From the IMG/VR virus record IMGVR_UViG_3300032214_000568, positions 1 through 29,243 of that record: DNA of 29,243 nucleotides; one strand, given 5' to 3'. The position numbers were made by a program, and so were the translations under genes. The notes below the pieces were generated by a model. That model worked only from the letters and a program-made list of their open reading frames with translations, was not told the origin of the DNA and ran no database searches. Origin of the DNA: a virus. How positions within the stretch are numbered: the stretch's first letter is position 1; every line of letters begins with the position of its first letter. Positions 19,162 through 26,502 of this stretch are shown here, piece after piece.

Positions 19162-20031
19162 GTGATTGGTTATAACAGACTTGGAACAAATGGTCGCTTA
19201 GGCAACCAAATGTTCCAATATGCTGCTCTGAGAGGGATCGCAGCAAATAACAATTTAGACTGGTGTATCCCTCCTCACGACACACCAAACTATGCAAATT
19301 ATGGGTTGTTTGATGCATTTAAACTGAAGAATGTAAAACACACTGGACTTATTAATGGTCCAACATATAATGAACCTGGATTTGATTTTGATGAAAGTCT
19401 TTTTAATAACTGTCCGGATAATGTAAACATTGATGGATATCGTCAGTCGGAAAAGTACTTCAAGCATATTGAAGACTCTATTCGTGAGGACTATGAGTTC
19501 AGGGATGAAATCTATGAACCTTGTGCGGAATATATGAGTCAGTTTGATGGGAAGATTATTCTTCTTCACATTCGTCGTGGTGATAATGTTGGTCGTCCAG
19601 ATTGGTATCCTATGCCAACTGTTGAGCATTATGAGTATCTCTTAGACAAATACTTTAATGATGATCGTCCAGTGTTAATTTGCTCAGATGATTTAAACTG
19701 GGTAAAAGAACAAAAACTTTTCAAGAGTGATCGCTTTCACCTTTCTGAGACAAGAGTTTATTATCCTCACCAAACTTTAAATGGCGCTGGACAAATGGAA
19801 ACATCTCTTGTTCCGTATTATGATTTGTGTTTGATGAGTTTGTGTAATGATGCAATCATTGCTAATAGTTCCTTATCTTGGTGGGGCGCGTGGTTACAAA
19901 AAAATCCAAACAAAAAAATCATTACACAAACTCCTTGGTTTGGACAAAGACTTGCCTTTAATAATTTGAAGGATCTAATTCCAGAATCTTGGATTATTGA
20001 AAAAATTCCTGAGGAGAGAATTCAGAGATGA
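19162..20031 (+). CDS. GT11 alpha-1,2-fucosyltransferase-like protein (first copy)
   Basis: The 289-residue product has all GT11 landmarks: GRLGNQMFQYAALRG at 11-25, the signature HIRRGDN at 136-142 and ANSSLSWWGAWLQ at 234-246. GT11 enzymes transfer L-fucose, and sometimes related GDP-L-sugars, in alpha-1,2 linkage with a GT-B fold. The start is GTG 19162, which gives the family N terminus MIGYNRLGTNGRLGNQ and follows GAGGAA. A second GT11 gene lies at 20831, separated by one GT-A gene; the two share the segment EKYFKHIED-x-IRED, so they probably arose by duplication. Confidence 0.93.
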   Translation: MIGYNRLGTNGRLGNQMFQYAALRGIAANNNLDWCIPPHDTPNYANYGLFDAFKLKNVKHTGLINGPTYNEPGFDFDESLFNNCPDNVNIDGYRQSEKYFKHIEDSIREDYEFRDEIYEPCAEYMSQFDGKIILLHIRRGDNVGRPDWYPMPTVEHYEYLLDKYFNDDRPVLICSDDLNWVKEQKLFKSDRFHLSETRVYYPHQTLNGAGQMETSLVPYYDLCLMSLCNDAIIANSSLSWWGAWLQKNPNKKIITQTPWFGQRLAFNNLKDLIPESWIIEKIPEERIQR

Positions 20032-20834
20032 TGAATCTTACTTTCCTGATTCCAACCAGGATTGAATCTGAAGACCGACTGAGAAACATAATCTCATCGG
20101 TCTCTTATTTGTTGAGACATATACCAGCAAAGGTAATAGTAAAAGAAGTTTCTGGACGTGAAACGTTTAAGTTTCGTGCGATTCCAGAAATTAGAAAGTA
20201 CGCCAATACTGAAAACTTAACCTACTTGTTTGAAGAAAACAATGACCCTTTATTCTGTAAGAGTAAAGTTCTAAATGATCTGATCGTTGCATCAGATACT
20301 AAAGTTGTTGTAAACTACGATGCGGATTGTATTCTTCCAATTTCATCATACCACTATGCATATAGTGCAATTAACGATGGACAAGCAGATGTAGTGTATC
20401 CTTATGGATGTGGTGTCTATCAGTGGCGTGCTGAATATAATATGAATATCTATAATGAGTTTGTAAGTTCTTTGGATACTTCTGTACTTGATAAGAACAA
20501 AACATTATCAAACTCAACGATTGGTTGGACACAATTCATCAATCGTCAGAAGTATATTGACTGCTATATGATGAATGAAAACTTCATCTCATGGGGATGT
20601 GAGGATGATGAGTTCTACTACAGAATGAGTTTACTTGGAAATCGTATTGCACGAATTGATGATTATGTTTACCATTTAGAGCACAGTAGAACACATAACT
20701 CTTGGTTCAGTAATCCAAACTTTAACAACAACTGGAATCTCTGGAATACGATTAAAACGTTTGACAGAAACCAACTTGTGCAGTATTATGAAAACCAGGA
20801 CTATCTAAAAACACGCAGAGCACAATTGAAATGA
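20028..20834 (+). CDS. GT-A fold glycosyltransferase (GT2/GT27-like)
   Basis: The 268-residue protein begins MMNLTFLIPTRIES. It has the metal-binding DXD motif in NYDADCILP (DAD at 98-100) and ends the catalytic domain with FISWGCEDDEFYYRM (186-200). That segment matches the G-W-G-x-E-D-x-D/E-F motif of chondroitin polymerase-type and N-acetylgalactosaminyl/galactosyltransferases. It is an inverting or retaining transferase using a nucleotide-sugar with Mn2+ or Mg2+. It overlaps both flanking GT11 genes by ATGA, so three transferases are translated together. Confidence 0.8.
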   Translation: MMNLTFLIPTRIESEDRLRNIISSVSYLLRHIPAKVIVKEVSGRETFKFRAIPEIRKYANTENLTYLFEENNDPLFCKSKVLNDLIVASDTKVVVNYDADCILPISSYHYAYSAINDGQADVVYPYGCGVYQWRAEYNMNIYNEFVSSLDTSVLDKNKTLSNSTIGWTQFINRQKYIDCYMMNENFISWGCEDDEFYYRMSLLGNRIARIDDYVYHLEHSRTHNSWFSNPNFNNNWNLWNTIKTFDRNQLVQYYENQDYLKTRRAQLK

Positions 20835-21643
20835 TAGGATTTAATGCCCTAGGTAGGATGGGACGTTTGGCAAACCAAATGTTTCAGTATGCATCTTTAA
20901 AAGGAATTGCAAGAAATATTGGAGCAGATATTATTATTCCAAATCACACTCAAGCAGTGGATGATGGAATCGGTAATATGCTAAGAACTGAACTATTTGA
21001 TTCTTTTGATCTTAGAGTTAATGTCGGTCTCCTAAACAATGGTCATTCTCCAGTTGTTCAAGAAAGGTTCTTTCACTTTGATGAGGAACTTTTTAAGATG
21101 TGTCCAGATCATGTGAGTCTTCAGGGATATTTTCAAACTGAAAAATACTTCAAGCACATTGAAGATGAGATTCGTGAAGACTTTACTTTCAAGGATGAGA
21201 TTCTCAATCCTTGCAAAGAAATGATTGCATCTGTTGATAATCCACTTGCTCTTCATGTTCGTCGCACGGATTATGTGAGTAATAGTGCTAATCATCCTCC
21301 TTGTACTTTGGAATATTATAAAGCAGCACTTAATCACTTTGATTCTGATCGCAATGTGATCGTATTCTCAGATGATCCTGCATGGTGCCAAGAACAAGAA
21401 TTATTTGGTGATGATCGTTTTATGATCTCAGAGAACACTGACAATAGAATTGATTTGTGTTTGATGTCTCTTTGTGATGATTTTATCATTGCAAATTCAA
21501 CATTCTCTTGGTGGGGTGCATGGCTCTCTACTAATAAGGATAAAAAAGTTATTGCCCCGATCCAGTGGTTTGGAACTGGATATACAAAAGACCACGATAC
21601 TAAAGATTTGATTCCCGATGGATGGACAAGAATTACTGCTTGA
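20831..21643 (+). CDS. GT11 alpha-1,2-fucosyltransferase-like protein (second copy)
   Basis: The 270-residue product has the GT11 motifs GRLANQMFQYASLKG (11-25), HVRRTDYV (142-149) and ANSTFSWWGAWLS (221-233). It lies one gene after the other GT11 and resembles it along the whole length, but the donor-site loops differ (HVRRTD versus HIRRGD). The pair may have split roles, for example one for fucose and one for another GDP-L-sugar such as colitose or L-galactose. It ends inside the start of the next gene (26 bp overlap). Confidence 0.93.
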   Translation: MIGFNALGRMGRLANQMFQYASLKGIARNIGADIIIPNHTQAVDDGIGNMLRTELFDSFDLRVNVGLLNNGHSPVVQERFFHFDEELFKMCPDHVSLQGYFQTEKYFKHIEDEIREDFTFKDEILNPCKEMIASVDNPLALHVRRTDYVSNSANHPPCTLEYYKAALNHFDSDRNVIVFSDDPAWCQEQELFGDDRFMISENTDNRIDLCLMSLCDDFIIANSTFSWWGAWLSTNKDKKVIAPIQWFGTGYTKDHDTKDLIPDGWTRITA

Positions 21644-22436
21644 TAAAAATAAATCAGCATATAAACTGAAAGGTATTCCCCATATCTACTGGTTGAATCT
21701 TGATTCAGATACTCATCGTCGTGAGTATATGGAGCAACAGTTTAAATACTGGGAAATAGAAAATCACACTCGCATTGCAGGATATGATGCGAGAGAAGAT
21801 GATGTATCTGGGCATCTAAAGGGTAGAATCCCTGATAATGTTTCGCAGAATGAACTTGGATGTTGCTTATCTCATCTGAAAGCAATTAAAACTTTCTATG
21901 AAGAAACAGACGATGAGTATTGTCTCATTCTAGAAGATGATGTAAATTTTGATATTGTTCGATACTGGAACTTCACTTGGACGGATTTCTTTTCTCTTGC
22001 CCCATATGATTGGGATTGTCTACAACTAACTACAATTTGTACAGGAGATATTCATGTCAAACTCCATCTAAAGTTTATCAATGATTTCTCTGCAGCAATT
22101 TATGTAATAAGTAGACATCATGCTTCTAAAATTATGAAGCATCATATTCGTGGTGATAAATTTAAACTTGATAATGGGGTAAAACCAAGGGCAGTTTCTG
22201 AGGACACAATTCTAGAAACTGGTAAGACTTATACCATTCCTTTGTTTCTTTATAACTTGCAGATGGGTTCTACGATTCATCCAGAGCATCTTAGTATCTT
22301 TCACAAAGGACCTCACGATGCATTGTTGAACTATTGGCAACAGCAAGGTGCAAATATTGATATTAGGGATTATATGAACTATGATCCTTATTTGGGTCGG
22401 ATAACCGAAAACTCAAACGCCCCCAAAGAAACTTGA
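21618..22436 (+). CDS. GT25 LPS-type glycosyltransferase
   Basis: The 272-residue product shows GT25 features: YWLNLDSDTHRREYMEQQF at about 24-42, RIAGYDARE, NELGCCLSHLKAIKTFYEE (78-96) and LILEDDVNF (103-111) with an acidic metal site. GT25 enzymes are galactosyl- or glucosyltransferases of LPS outer core and of some glycoproteins. ATG 21618 is the only start before the conserved part and creates a 26-bp overlap with the GT11 gene. It is the last gene of the glycan block. Confidence 0.87.
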   Translation: MDGQELLLDKNKSAYKLKGIPHIYWLNLDSDTHRREYMEQQFKYWEIENHTRIAGYDAREDDVSGHLKGRIPDNVSQNELGCCLSHLKAIKTFYEETDDEYCLILEDDVNFDIVRYWNFTWTDFFSLAPYDWDCLQLTTICTGDIHVKLHLKFINDFSAAIYVISRHHASKIMKHHIRGDKFKLDNGVKPRAVSEDTILETGKTYTIPLFLYNLQMGSTIHPEHLSIFHKGPHDALLNYWQQQGANIDIRDYMNYDPYLGRITENSNAPKET

Positions 22437-22500
22437 CAGAATCCAAAGAAACTGTTAAGATAAATACCGTGATGTAACCGTGCCGCAACTATTTGCACGG
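22433..22500 (+). promoter_or_regulatory. Overlapping host-type and late promoters plus leader hairpin for the porin
   Basis: TTGACA (22433-22438), 17 bp, TAAGAT (22456-22461). The late motif GATAAATA (22459-22466) overlaps the -10. The -35 and -10 regions can pair as TTGACAG/CTGTTAA. The leader then holds hairpin CCGTGC/GCACGG (22478-22483, 22495-22500), 35 bp before the porin ATG. Confidence 0.65.
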
Positions 22501-22535
22501 ATACTCAATATGTCGTTTAGTACTAAAACACTTTT

Positions 22536-24002
22536 ATGAAACTCAAACAACTGATGCTTGCGCCTGTTGCTCTGGGTATGGTTGCTCCTGTTGCTGCAAA
22601 TGCGGCAGATCTTAACATGGCAGCAGTCAACCAATACTCCTCTGAGCAGGTCACAAGCGTCACTCAATTCTCTGATGTACAACCCACCGATTGGGCATAT
22701 CAGGCACTCAGCAACCTAGTAGAGCGTTATGGTTGCGTTGCTGGTTATCCTAACGGCACCTATGGTGGCACCAAGGCAATGACCCGTTATGAAGCAGCAG
22801 CACTTCTGAATGCTTGTCTTGATCGTGTAACTGAAGTTACTGATGAACTTCGCAAACTACAAACTGAGTTTGCTGCAGAACTTGCAGTTCTCAAAGGTCG
22901 TGTAGATGGTCTGGAAGCACAAGTTAATACACTTGAAGCACAACAGTTCTCGACCACTACTAAACTGCGTGGTGAAGCAAACTTCGTGATCGGCGGTGTT
23001 GACAATTACCAGACCAAGACTGGTGATATTGCCCGTACTGCATTCAACTATGATCTTCGTCTGAACCTGGATACTTCATTCACCGGTAAAGACTTGCTGA
23101 AGACTCGTCTGCGTTCTTCTAATTTCAGCAGTAATCCTTTCGGTTCCAGTTCGTCTATCTTCAAACTTGATAAGGCAGACAACACTCAAGGAGATATGGG
23201 TGATGCTGTAGTTATTGACCGTCTGTATTATTCATTCCCCGCTTTCAATAACACTACCACTCTTACTGCTGGTGCTCTGGTTCGTAATACTGAAATCGCT
23301 TGGATCCCTACTGCTTACAAGTCAAACATTCTTGACTTCTTCCAAGTAGCAGGTGCTCCTGGTGTTTATAACAAGGCAACTGGTGCTGGTTTTGGTATTC
23401 AGTATGGTAAGAAAGGTCTTGTTGCTGGTGTAAACTACGTTGCTCAAACTGGCAGCGATAGTTCTACTGGTGAGTTTGATCGCTCTGGTGCTCTGAATAC
23501 TCTTGCACAAATTGGTTATCGTGGTGACAATTGGGGTGCTGCTTTTGGTTATCGTTATGGTACTGAAGGCACCCGTGTTCGCACCTATAACGGTCTGAAT
23601 GGTGCTTCTGGTACTCTTGTTCCTGGTCAAACCTCTAACGGTTATGCCATTAACGCTTACTGGCAGCCCACTCAATCTGGTTGGGTTCCCTCCATCTCTG
23701 GTGGTTATGGTTGGAACACTGTAAGTGGTACTCAAAGTGCTGCTACTAACAGCCAATCCTGGTTTGCTGGTCTGACTTGGGATGATGTGTTTGTTGATGG
23801 CAACTCTGCTGGTGTTGCTATTGGTCAAGCTCCTACTGGTTCTAACCTTGAGAAGTCCACGATGCTTGAGATCTTCTACAAGTATCAAGTGTCTGACAAC
23901 ATCAGCGTCACTCCTGCTATTATCTACGGCAGTGACAACCAGCGTCTTGTTGGCAACTCCTCTAACTGGGGTGGTGTAATCCAGACTACCTTCAAGTTCT
24001 GA
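22536..24002 (+). CDS. som: Cyanobacterial Som-type outer-membrane porin
   Basis: The 488-residue product has a Sec signal peptide (MKLKQLMLAPVALGMVAPVA then ANA before ADLN). An SLH domain spans about 42-97 (FSDVQPTDWAYQALSNLVER, GYPNGTYGGTKAMTRYEAAA), a coiled coil about 98-138 (TEVTDELRKLQTEFAAELAV), and a beta-barrel of alternating strands runs to a terminal Phe (TTFKF). That order is the plan of marine cyanobacterial porins of the SomA/B type (OprB-like). The gene is almost certainly of host origin. It might renew or alter outer-membrane permeability during infection, for ion, phosphate or iron uptake, or change receptor exposure. Its own promoters and terminator make it a separate unit. 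Confidence 0.93.
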   Translation: MKLKQLMLAPVALGMVAPVAANAADLNMAAVNQYSSEQVTSVTQFSDVQPTDWAYQALSNLVERYGCVAGYPNGTYGGTKAMTRYEAAALLNACLDRVTEVTDELRKLQTEFAAELAVLKGRVDGLEAQVNTLEAQQFSTTTKLRGEANFVIGGVDNYQTKTGDIARTAFNYDLRLNLDTSFTGKDLLKTRLRSSNFSSNPFGSSSSIFKLDKADNTQGDMGDAVVIDRLYYSFPAFNNTTTLTAGALVRNTEIAWIPTAYKSNILDFFQVAGAPGVYNKATGAGFGIQYGKKGLVAGVNYVAQTGSDSSTGEFDRSGALNTLAQIGYRGDNWGAAFGYRYGTEGTRVRTYNGLNGASGTLVPGQTSNGYAINAYWQPTQSGWVPSISGGYGWNTVSGTQSAATNSQSWFAGLTWDDVFVDGNSAGVAIGQAPTGSNLEKSTMLEIFYKYQVSDNISVTPAIIYGSDNQRLVGNSSNWGGVIQTTFKF

Positions 24003-24027
24003 TAATATACTCATAACTTGAGTGAAG

Positions 24028-24052
24028 GCACCCCATTCTGGGGTGCTTTTTT
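24028..24052 (+). terminator. Terminator after the porin
   Basis: Stem GCACCCC (24028-24034)/GGGGTGC (24040-24046), loop ATTCT, then six T residues (24047-24052). Confidence 0.92.
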
Positions 24053-24068
24053 ATTAGGTAATCAAAAC

Positions 24069-24113
24069 CTTAACCAAATCTTAGTGGACTTTAAGGTTTC
24101 CTTCCAGTATTAT
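24069..24113 (+). promoter_or_regulatory. Pho-box-like array and -10 box upstream of pstS
   Basis: Three 8-bp units with an 11-bp period occur: CTTAACCA (24069-24076), CTTAGTGG (24080-24087) and TTAAGGTT (24091-24098), separated by 3 bases. The first fits the cyanobacterial Pho box (PyTTAAPyPyT/A) fully; the others partly. A TATTAT (24108-24113) follows nine bases later, the position at which PhoB replaces a -35 box. Host PhoB control of cyanophage pstS is known from other phages. Confidence 0.7.
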
Positions 24114-24148
24114 TACTTACGAAGTCAATTCACTTCTAAAACTTTTTT

Positions 24149-25114
24149 ATGAAAATGAAACATATTTTTGCTGCTGGTCTAGTTGCTGCTGTTCCTACTG
24201 CTGCTCTTGCTGGACCTGCTATTAATGGAGCAGGTGCTTCATTCCCTGCCCCAATTTATCAACGATGGTTTGCTGACTATGCACGAGCTACTGGGAATCG
24301 GGTTAATTATCAGTCCGTTGGTTCTGGTGCTGGTGTTCGTCAATTCATTGCGGGCACAATTAACTTCGGAGCAAGCGACGAAGCAATCAGCGCAGCAGAC
24401 GCCGCCAAAGTAAAGCGTGGAGTTGTCCAAATTCCTATGGTTGGTGGAACGATTGCTGTTGCTTATAACAAACCTGGATGCACTCTGAAACTGACCCAGA
24501 AGCAAACTGTTGATATTTTTGCTGGTCGTATTAAGAACTGGAACAAAGTTGGATGTGCTGCTGGTCCTATTACTACGGTGTATCGTTCTGATGGTTCTGG
24601 TACTACCTATGCTTTTACTAACTCTCTGGAAGCATTTGGTGGTTGGACTCCTGGTGCTGCCAAATCTGTAAAGTGGCCTACTGGTATTGGTGCCAAGGGT
24701 AATGAAGGTGTTGCTGGTCGTATTCGTCAAACTCCAGGTGCGATTGGTTATGTGAACACTGGATTTGTGAGAGCAAACAAACTTCAGGCAGCTGCAATTC
24801 AAAATAAGGCAGGTAAGTTTGTTCTTCCTACTGCTGCTTCTGGTTCTGCTGCACTGAATGGTATCAAACTGGATGCAAATCTTGCAGGTGAAAATCCAAA
24901 TCCCGTTGGGGCAACTGCATACCCAATTTCAACTCTGACTTGGATTCTTGCATATAAGTCTGGCAATGGTTCTAATACCGATGCCATTCGTAAGGCACTC
25001 AACTATGCTCTGAGTTCTAAAGCACAATCCATTGCTGATGACCTTGGATATGTTCCCTTGAGTGGTTCTATCCTTAACCGAGCACGACTTGCCGTAAACC
25101 GAATCGGTCAGTAA
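24149..25114 (+). CDS. pstS: Phosphate ABC transporter substrate-binding protein PstS
   Basis: The 321-residue protein starts with a signal peptide (MKMKHIFAAGLVAAVPTAAL, cleavage near ALA/GPA) and shows the phosphate site: GAGASFPAPIYQRW, SVGSGAGVRQF, GASDEAIS and YRSDGSGTTYAF. PstS binds phosphate in the periplasm and passes it to PstCAB. Many marine cyanophages carry pstS to keep phosphate entering the infected host. A Pho-box-like array lies upstream and an intrinsic terminator downstream, so it forms its own unit under probable host PhoB control. Confidence 0.97.
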   Translation: MKMKHIFAAGLVAAVPTAALAGPAINGAGASFPAPIYQRWFADYARATGNRVNYQSVGSGAGVRQFIAGTINFGASDEAISAADAAKVKRGVVQIPMVGGTIAVAYNKPGCTLKLTQKQTVDIFAGRIKNWNKVGCAAGPITTVYRSDGSGTTYAFTNSLEAFGGWTPGAAKSVKWPTGIGAKGNEGVAGRIRQTPGAIGYVNTGFVRANKLQAAAIQNKAGKFVLPTAASGSAALNGIKLDANLAGENPNPVGATAYPISTLTWILAYKSGNGSNTDAIRKALNYALSSKAQSIADDLGYVPLSGSILNRARLAVNRIGQ

Positions 25115-25131
25115 ATCTAAACAAAATCTTA

Positions 25132-25158
25132 AGAGGGTCTTGACAGACCCTCTTTTTT
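25132..25158 (+). terminator. Terminator after pstS whose loop is a -35 box
   Basis: Stem AGAGGGTC (25132-25139)/GACCCTCT (25146-25153), 8 bp perfect, T run 25153-25158. The six-base loop (25140-25145) is exactly TTGACA, the -35 box of the promoter for hli. Confidence 0.92.
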
Positions 25159-25168
25159 GCTATATAAT
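25140..25168 (+). promoter_or_regulatory. Perfect consensus sigma70 promoter for hli
   Basis: TTGACA (25140-25145), exactly 17 bp, TATAAT (25163-25168): both hexamers match consensus fully. The -35 is the loop of the pstS terminator and the spacer carries its 3' arm and T run. The hli ATG is 26 bp after the -10. Confidence 0.9.
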
Positions 25169-25194
25169 TGTGTAACAATTCGTAATAAAGCGAA

Positions 25195-25404
25195 ATGACT
25201 GTAACTAAAAATGAGTTCGGGCAAATGAATATGTTTGCTAAAGAACCCTCTATGTACATGACCAAGGAAGACCTTGAGCGTTATGGTATCGAACCCTATG
25301 CTGAGAAAGCGGAGAAAATGAATGGACGCTGGGCTATGGTCGGTATTGTTGCTGGGGCTATTTCTTACGCTCTCACTGGCAACCTCTTCTTTGGAGTAGT
25401 TTGA
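25195..25404 (+). CDS. hli: High-light-inducible protein
   Basis: The 69-residue protein ends with a single helix carrying the chlorophyll-binding HLI signature AEKMNGRWAMVGIVAGAISY (about 41-60), then ALTGNLFFG. The N-terminal 35 residues are polar. HLIPs bind chlorophyll and carotenoid in the thylakoid membrane and help protect photosystem II from excess light. Cyanophages carry several, which support photosynthesis during infection. Its perfect consensus promoter implies strong early expression. Confidence 0.96.
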   Translation: MTVTKNEFGQMNMFAKEPSMYMTKEDLERYGIEPYAEKAEKMNGRWAMVGIVAGAISYALTGNLFFGVV

Positions 25405-25407
25405 GAC

Positions 25408-25436
25408 TTGACAATGACTTCACTCTTGTTTACAAT
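25408..25436 (+). promoter_or_regulatory. Sigma70-type promoter before ferredoxin
   Basis: TTGACA (25408-25413), exactly 17 bp, TACAAT (25431-25436). The start point would lie near 25443, inside the micropeptide frame, so it most likely serves ferredoxin at 25500. Confidence 0.65.
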
Positions 25437-25500
25437 GACATCAGTTGCCTTCTTTGTTCTGTTGGCAGCATCTGTAGAAAAACTCTGTGACACTTACTAA
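25414..25500 (+). CDS. Membrane micropeptide, 28 aa
   Basis: ATG 25414 opens a 28-residue frame: [20 protein letters not shown] then VEKLCDTY. It is one hydrophobic helix, in size like the small subunits of photosystems and cytochrome b6f, though I recognise no specific family. Its stop TAA shares the A of the ferredoxin ATG (TAATG), as expected for coupled translation. It overlaps a promoter, so only one of the two functions may be real. Confidence 0.45.
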   Translation: MTSLLFTMTSVAFFVLLAASVEKLCDTY

Positions 25501-25793
25501 TGACTGTCTTTAACATTACTCTTCAATCTCCTGACGGCACTGAAACTACTATCGAGTGCCAAGATGATCAATACATTCTTGAGGCTGCTGAAGAAGCAGG
25601 ACTTGATATGATGTATTCTTGTCGTGCAGGTGCTTGCTCTTCTTGTGCAGGAAAACTGATTTCTGGTACTGTTGACAATGAAGAACAATCTTTCCTTGAT
25701 GATGATCAGATTGCAGACGGATTCATTCTCACTTGTGTGGCATATCCCACAAGCGATTGCGTAATTCTTACCGAACAGGAAGAGAACCTGTGA
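25500..25793 (+). CDS. petF: Plant-type [2Fe-2S] ferredoxin
   Basis: The 97-residue product has the four iron-sulfur ligands C41, C46, C49 (in [12 protein letters not shown]) and C79 (in LTCVAYP), with the spacing of cyanobacterial PetF. It carries electrons from photosystem I to FNR and other acceptors. A phage copy could support reductive reactions such as nucleotide reduction or bilin synthesis. It overlaps the gene before by one base and the next by GTGA. Confidence 0.97.
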   Translation: MTVFNITLQSPDGTETTIECQDDQYILEAAEEAGLDMMYSCRAGACSSCAGKLISGTVDNEEQSFLDDDQIADGFILTCVAYPTSDCVILTEQEENL

Positions 25794-26068
25794 GTGCTGA
25801 TATGCTAGGGCAATTCGCAATTGCTCTTGAAACTCTTGGATGGGATCGTGATGATGAACTCTCTGTAGAGATCGGTGGTGTGGCAGTAACAGGAACTGCT
25901 ACACACCCAGACGCAAATCCAAAATGGGCAAAACCATTTGGAACTGTGACTTATCAAAATGATGCTTTTATCATCATTAAAAACAAATCAAGGAACCCTG
26001 TAGTTCCTTCACAACCAAACCCTGAACTCAAACAAAAACATCCTTATAATGGAACACTCTCTAATTGA
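25790..26068 (+). CDS. Small protein, 92 aa, unknown function
   Basis: GTG 25790 overlaps the ferredoxin stop (GTGA); ATG 25802 is an alternative. The product ([20 protein letters not shown]..., then [20 protein letters not shown]) has a strand-rich middle and a Pro/Asn/Lys-rich tail ([18 protein letters not shown]). No domain recognised. It is probably co-expressed with ferredoxin and the following genes. Confidence 0.65.
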   Translation: MSADMLGQFAIALETLGWDRDDELSVEIGGVAVTGTATHPDANPKWAKPFGTVTYQNDAFIIIKNKSRNPVVPSQPNPELKQKHPYNGTLSN

Positions 26069-26234
26069 ACTGCTGACTTATTATGTGATTATTGCTGTGC
26101 TTTTTATTGGAGCACCAGCAGTATTTTTCACAATTGTTTTTATGCCTGCACTAATGAATACAAAGGGTGCTGTGGTTGGTTATAAAATTCACCGCGATTA
26201 TGGTGAAACATCTATCTATTCTAACGTAAAGTAA
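26049..26234 (+). CDS. Small membrane protein, 61 aa
   Basis: The 61-residue product starts [20 protein letters not shown] and continues GAPAVFFTIVFMPAL: one long or two short hydrophobic segments, then a polar tail GYKIHRDYGETSIYSNVK. It overlaps the previous gene by 20 bp and precedes a second hli by 15 bp, so a thylakoid role is conceivable, but the family is not recognised. Confidence 0.65.
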   Translation: MEHSLIELLTYYVIIAVLFIGAPAVFFTIVFMPALMNTKGAVVGYKIHRDYGETSIYSNVK

Positions 26235-26249
26235 ACTGGGAGAAAACAA

Positions 26250-26357
26250 ATGAACGAACGCGCAGAACGTATTAATGGTTGGGCAGCAATGATTGGCATT
26301 GTTGCCGCAATGGGTTCTTATGCCCTGACTGGACAAATCATCCCTGGTATTTGGTGA
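26250..26357 (+). CDS. hli: Short high-light-inducible protein (second copy)
   Basis: ATG 26250, with GGGAG 9 bases upstream, opens a 35-residue frame: MNERAERINGWAAMIGIVAA then MGSYALTGQIIPGIW. It keeps the HLI motif A-E-r-x-N-G-x-x-A-M-x-G in ERAERINGWAAMIG, but the usual Arg after N-G is Trp. The Glu and Asn ligands for chlorophyll are kept. It is a minimal one-helix HLIP without the N-terminal extension of the first copy. Confidence 0.9.
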   Translation: MNERAERINGWAAMIGIVAAMGSYALTGQIIPGIW

Positions 26358-26358
26358 G

Positions 26359-26502
26359 ATGAAATATGAAGTGCAATTGTATGTTGGAGGCACAGTCTTT
26401 TACGAGACAGTTCAAGCAACAAACTATCAAGATGCAAAAGAAACTGCACTTGCACGAAATCCAAAAGCAAAAGTTATTAGTGTTAATGCTAAATTGAATT
26501 GA
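26359..26502 (+). CDS. Small protein, 47 aa, unknown function
   Basis: ATG 26359 follows the short hli stop by one base. The 47-residue product (MKYEVQLYVGGTVFYETVQA..., then KETALARNPKAKVISVNAKL) looks like a small alpha-beta domain: two strands, a helix, then a strand. Its stop overlaps the next ATG by one base. I have the impression that similar short proteins are common in cyanophages, but the function is unknown. Confidence 0.7.
   Translation: MKYEVQLYVGGTVFYETVQATNYQDAKETALARNPKAKVISVNAKLN

Noticed and set aside
18611-19318. Long minus-strand frame opposite the GME gene
   Set aside because: Shadow of two certain genes; no plausible domain.
23322-24014. Long minus-strand frame opposite the porin
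   Set aside because: Low-complexity Ser/Thr-rich shadow of a biased coding strand; the porin is certain.
24239-24802. Minus-strand frame opposite pstS
   Set aside because: Ser/Asn/Thr-rich shadow without domain or promoter.
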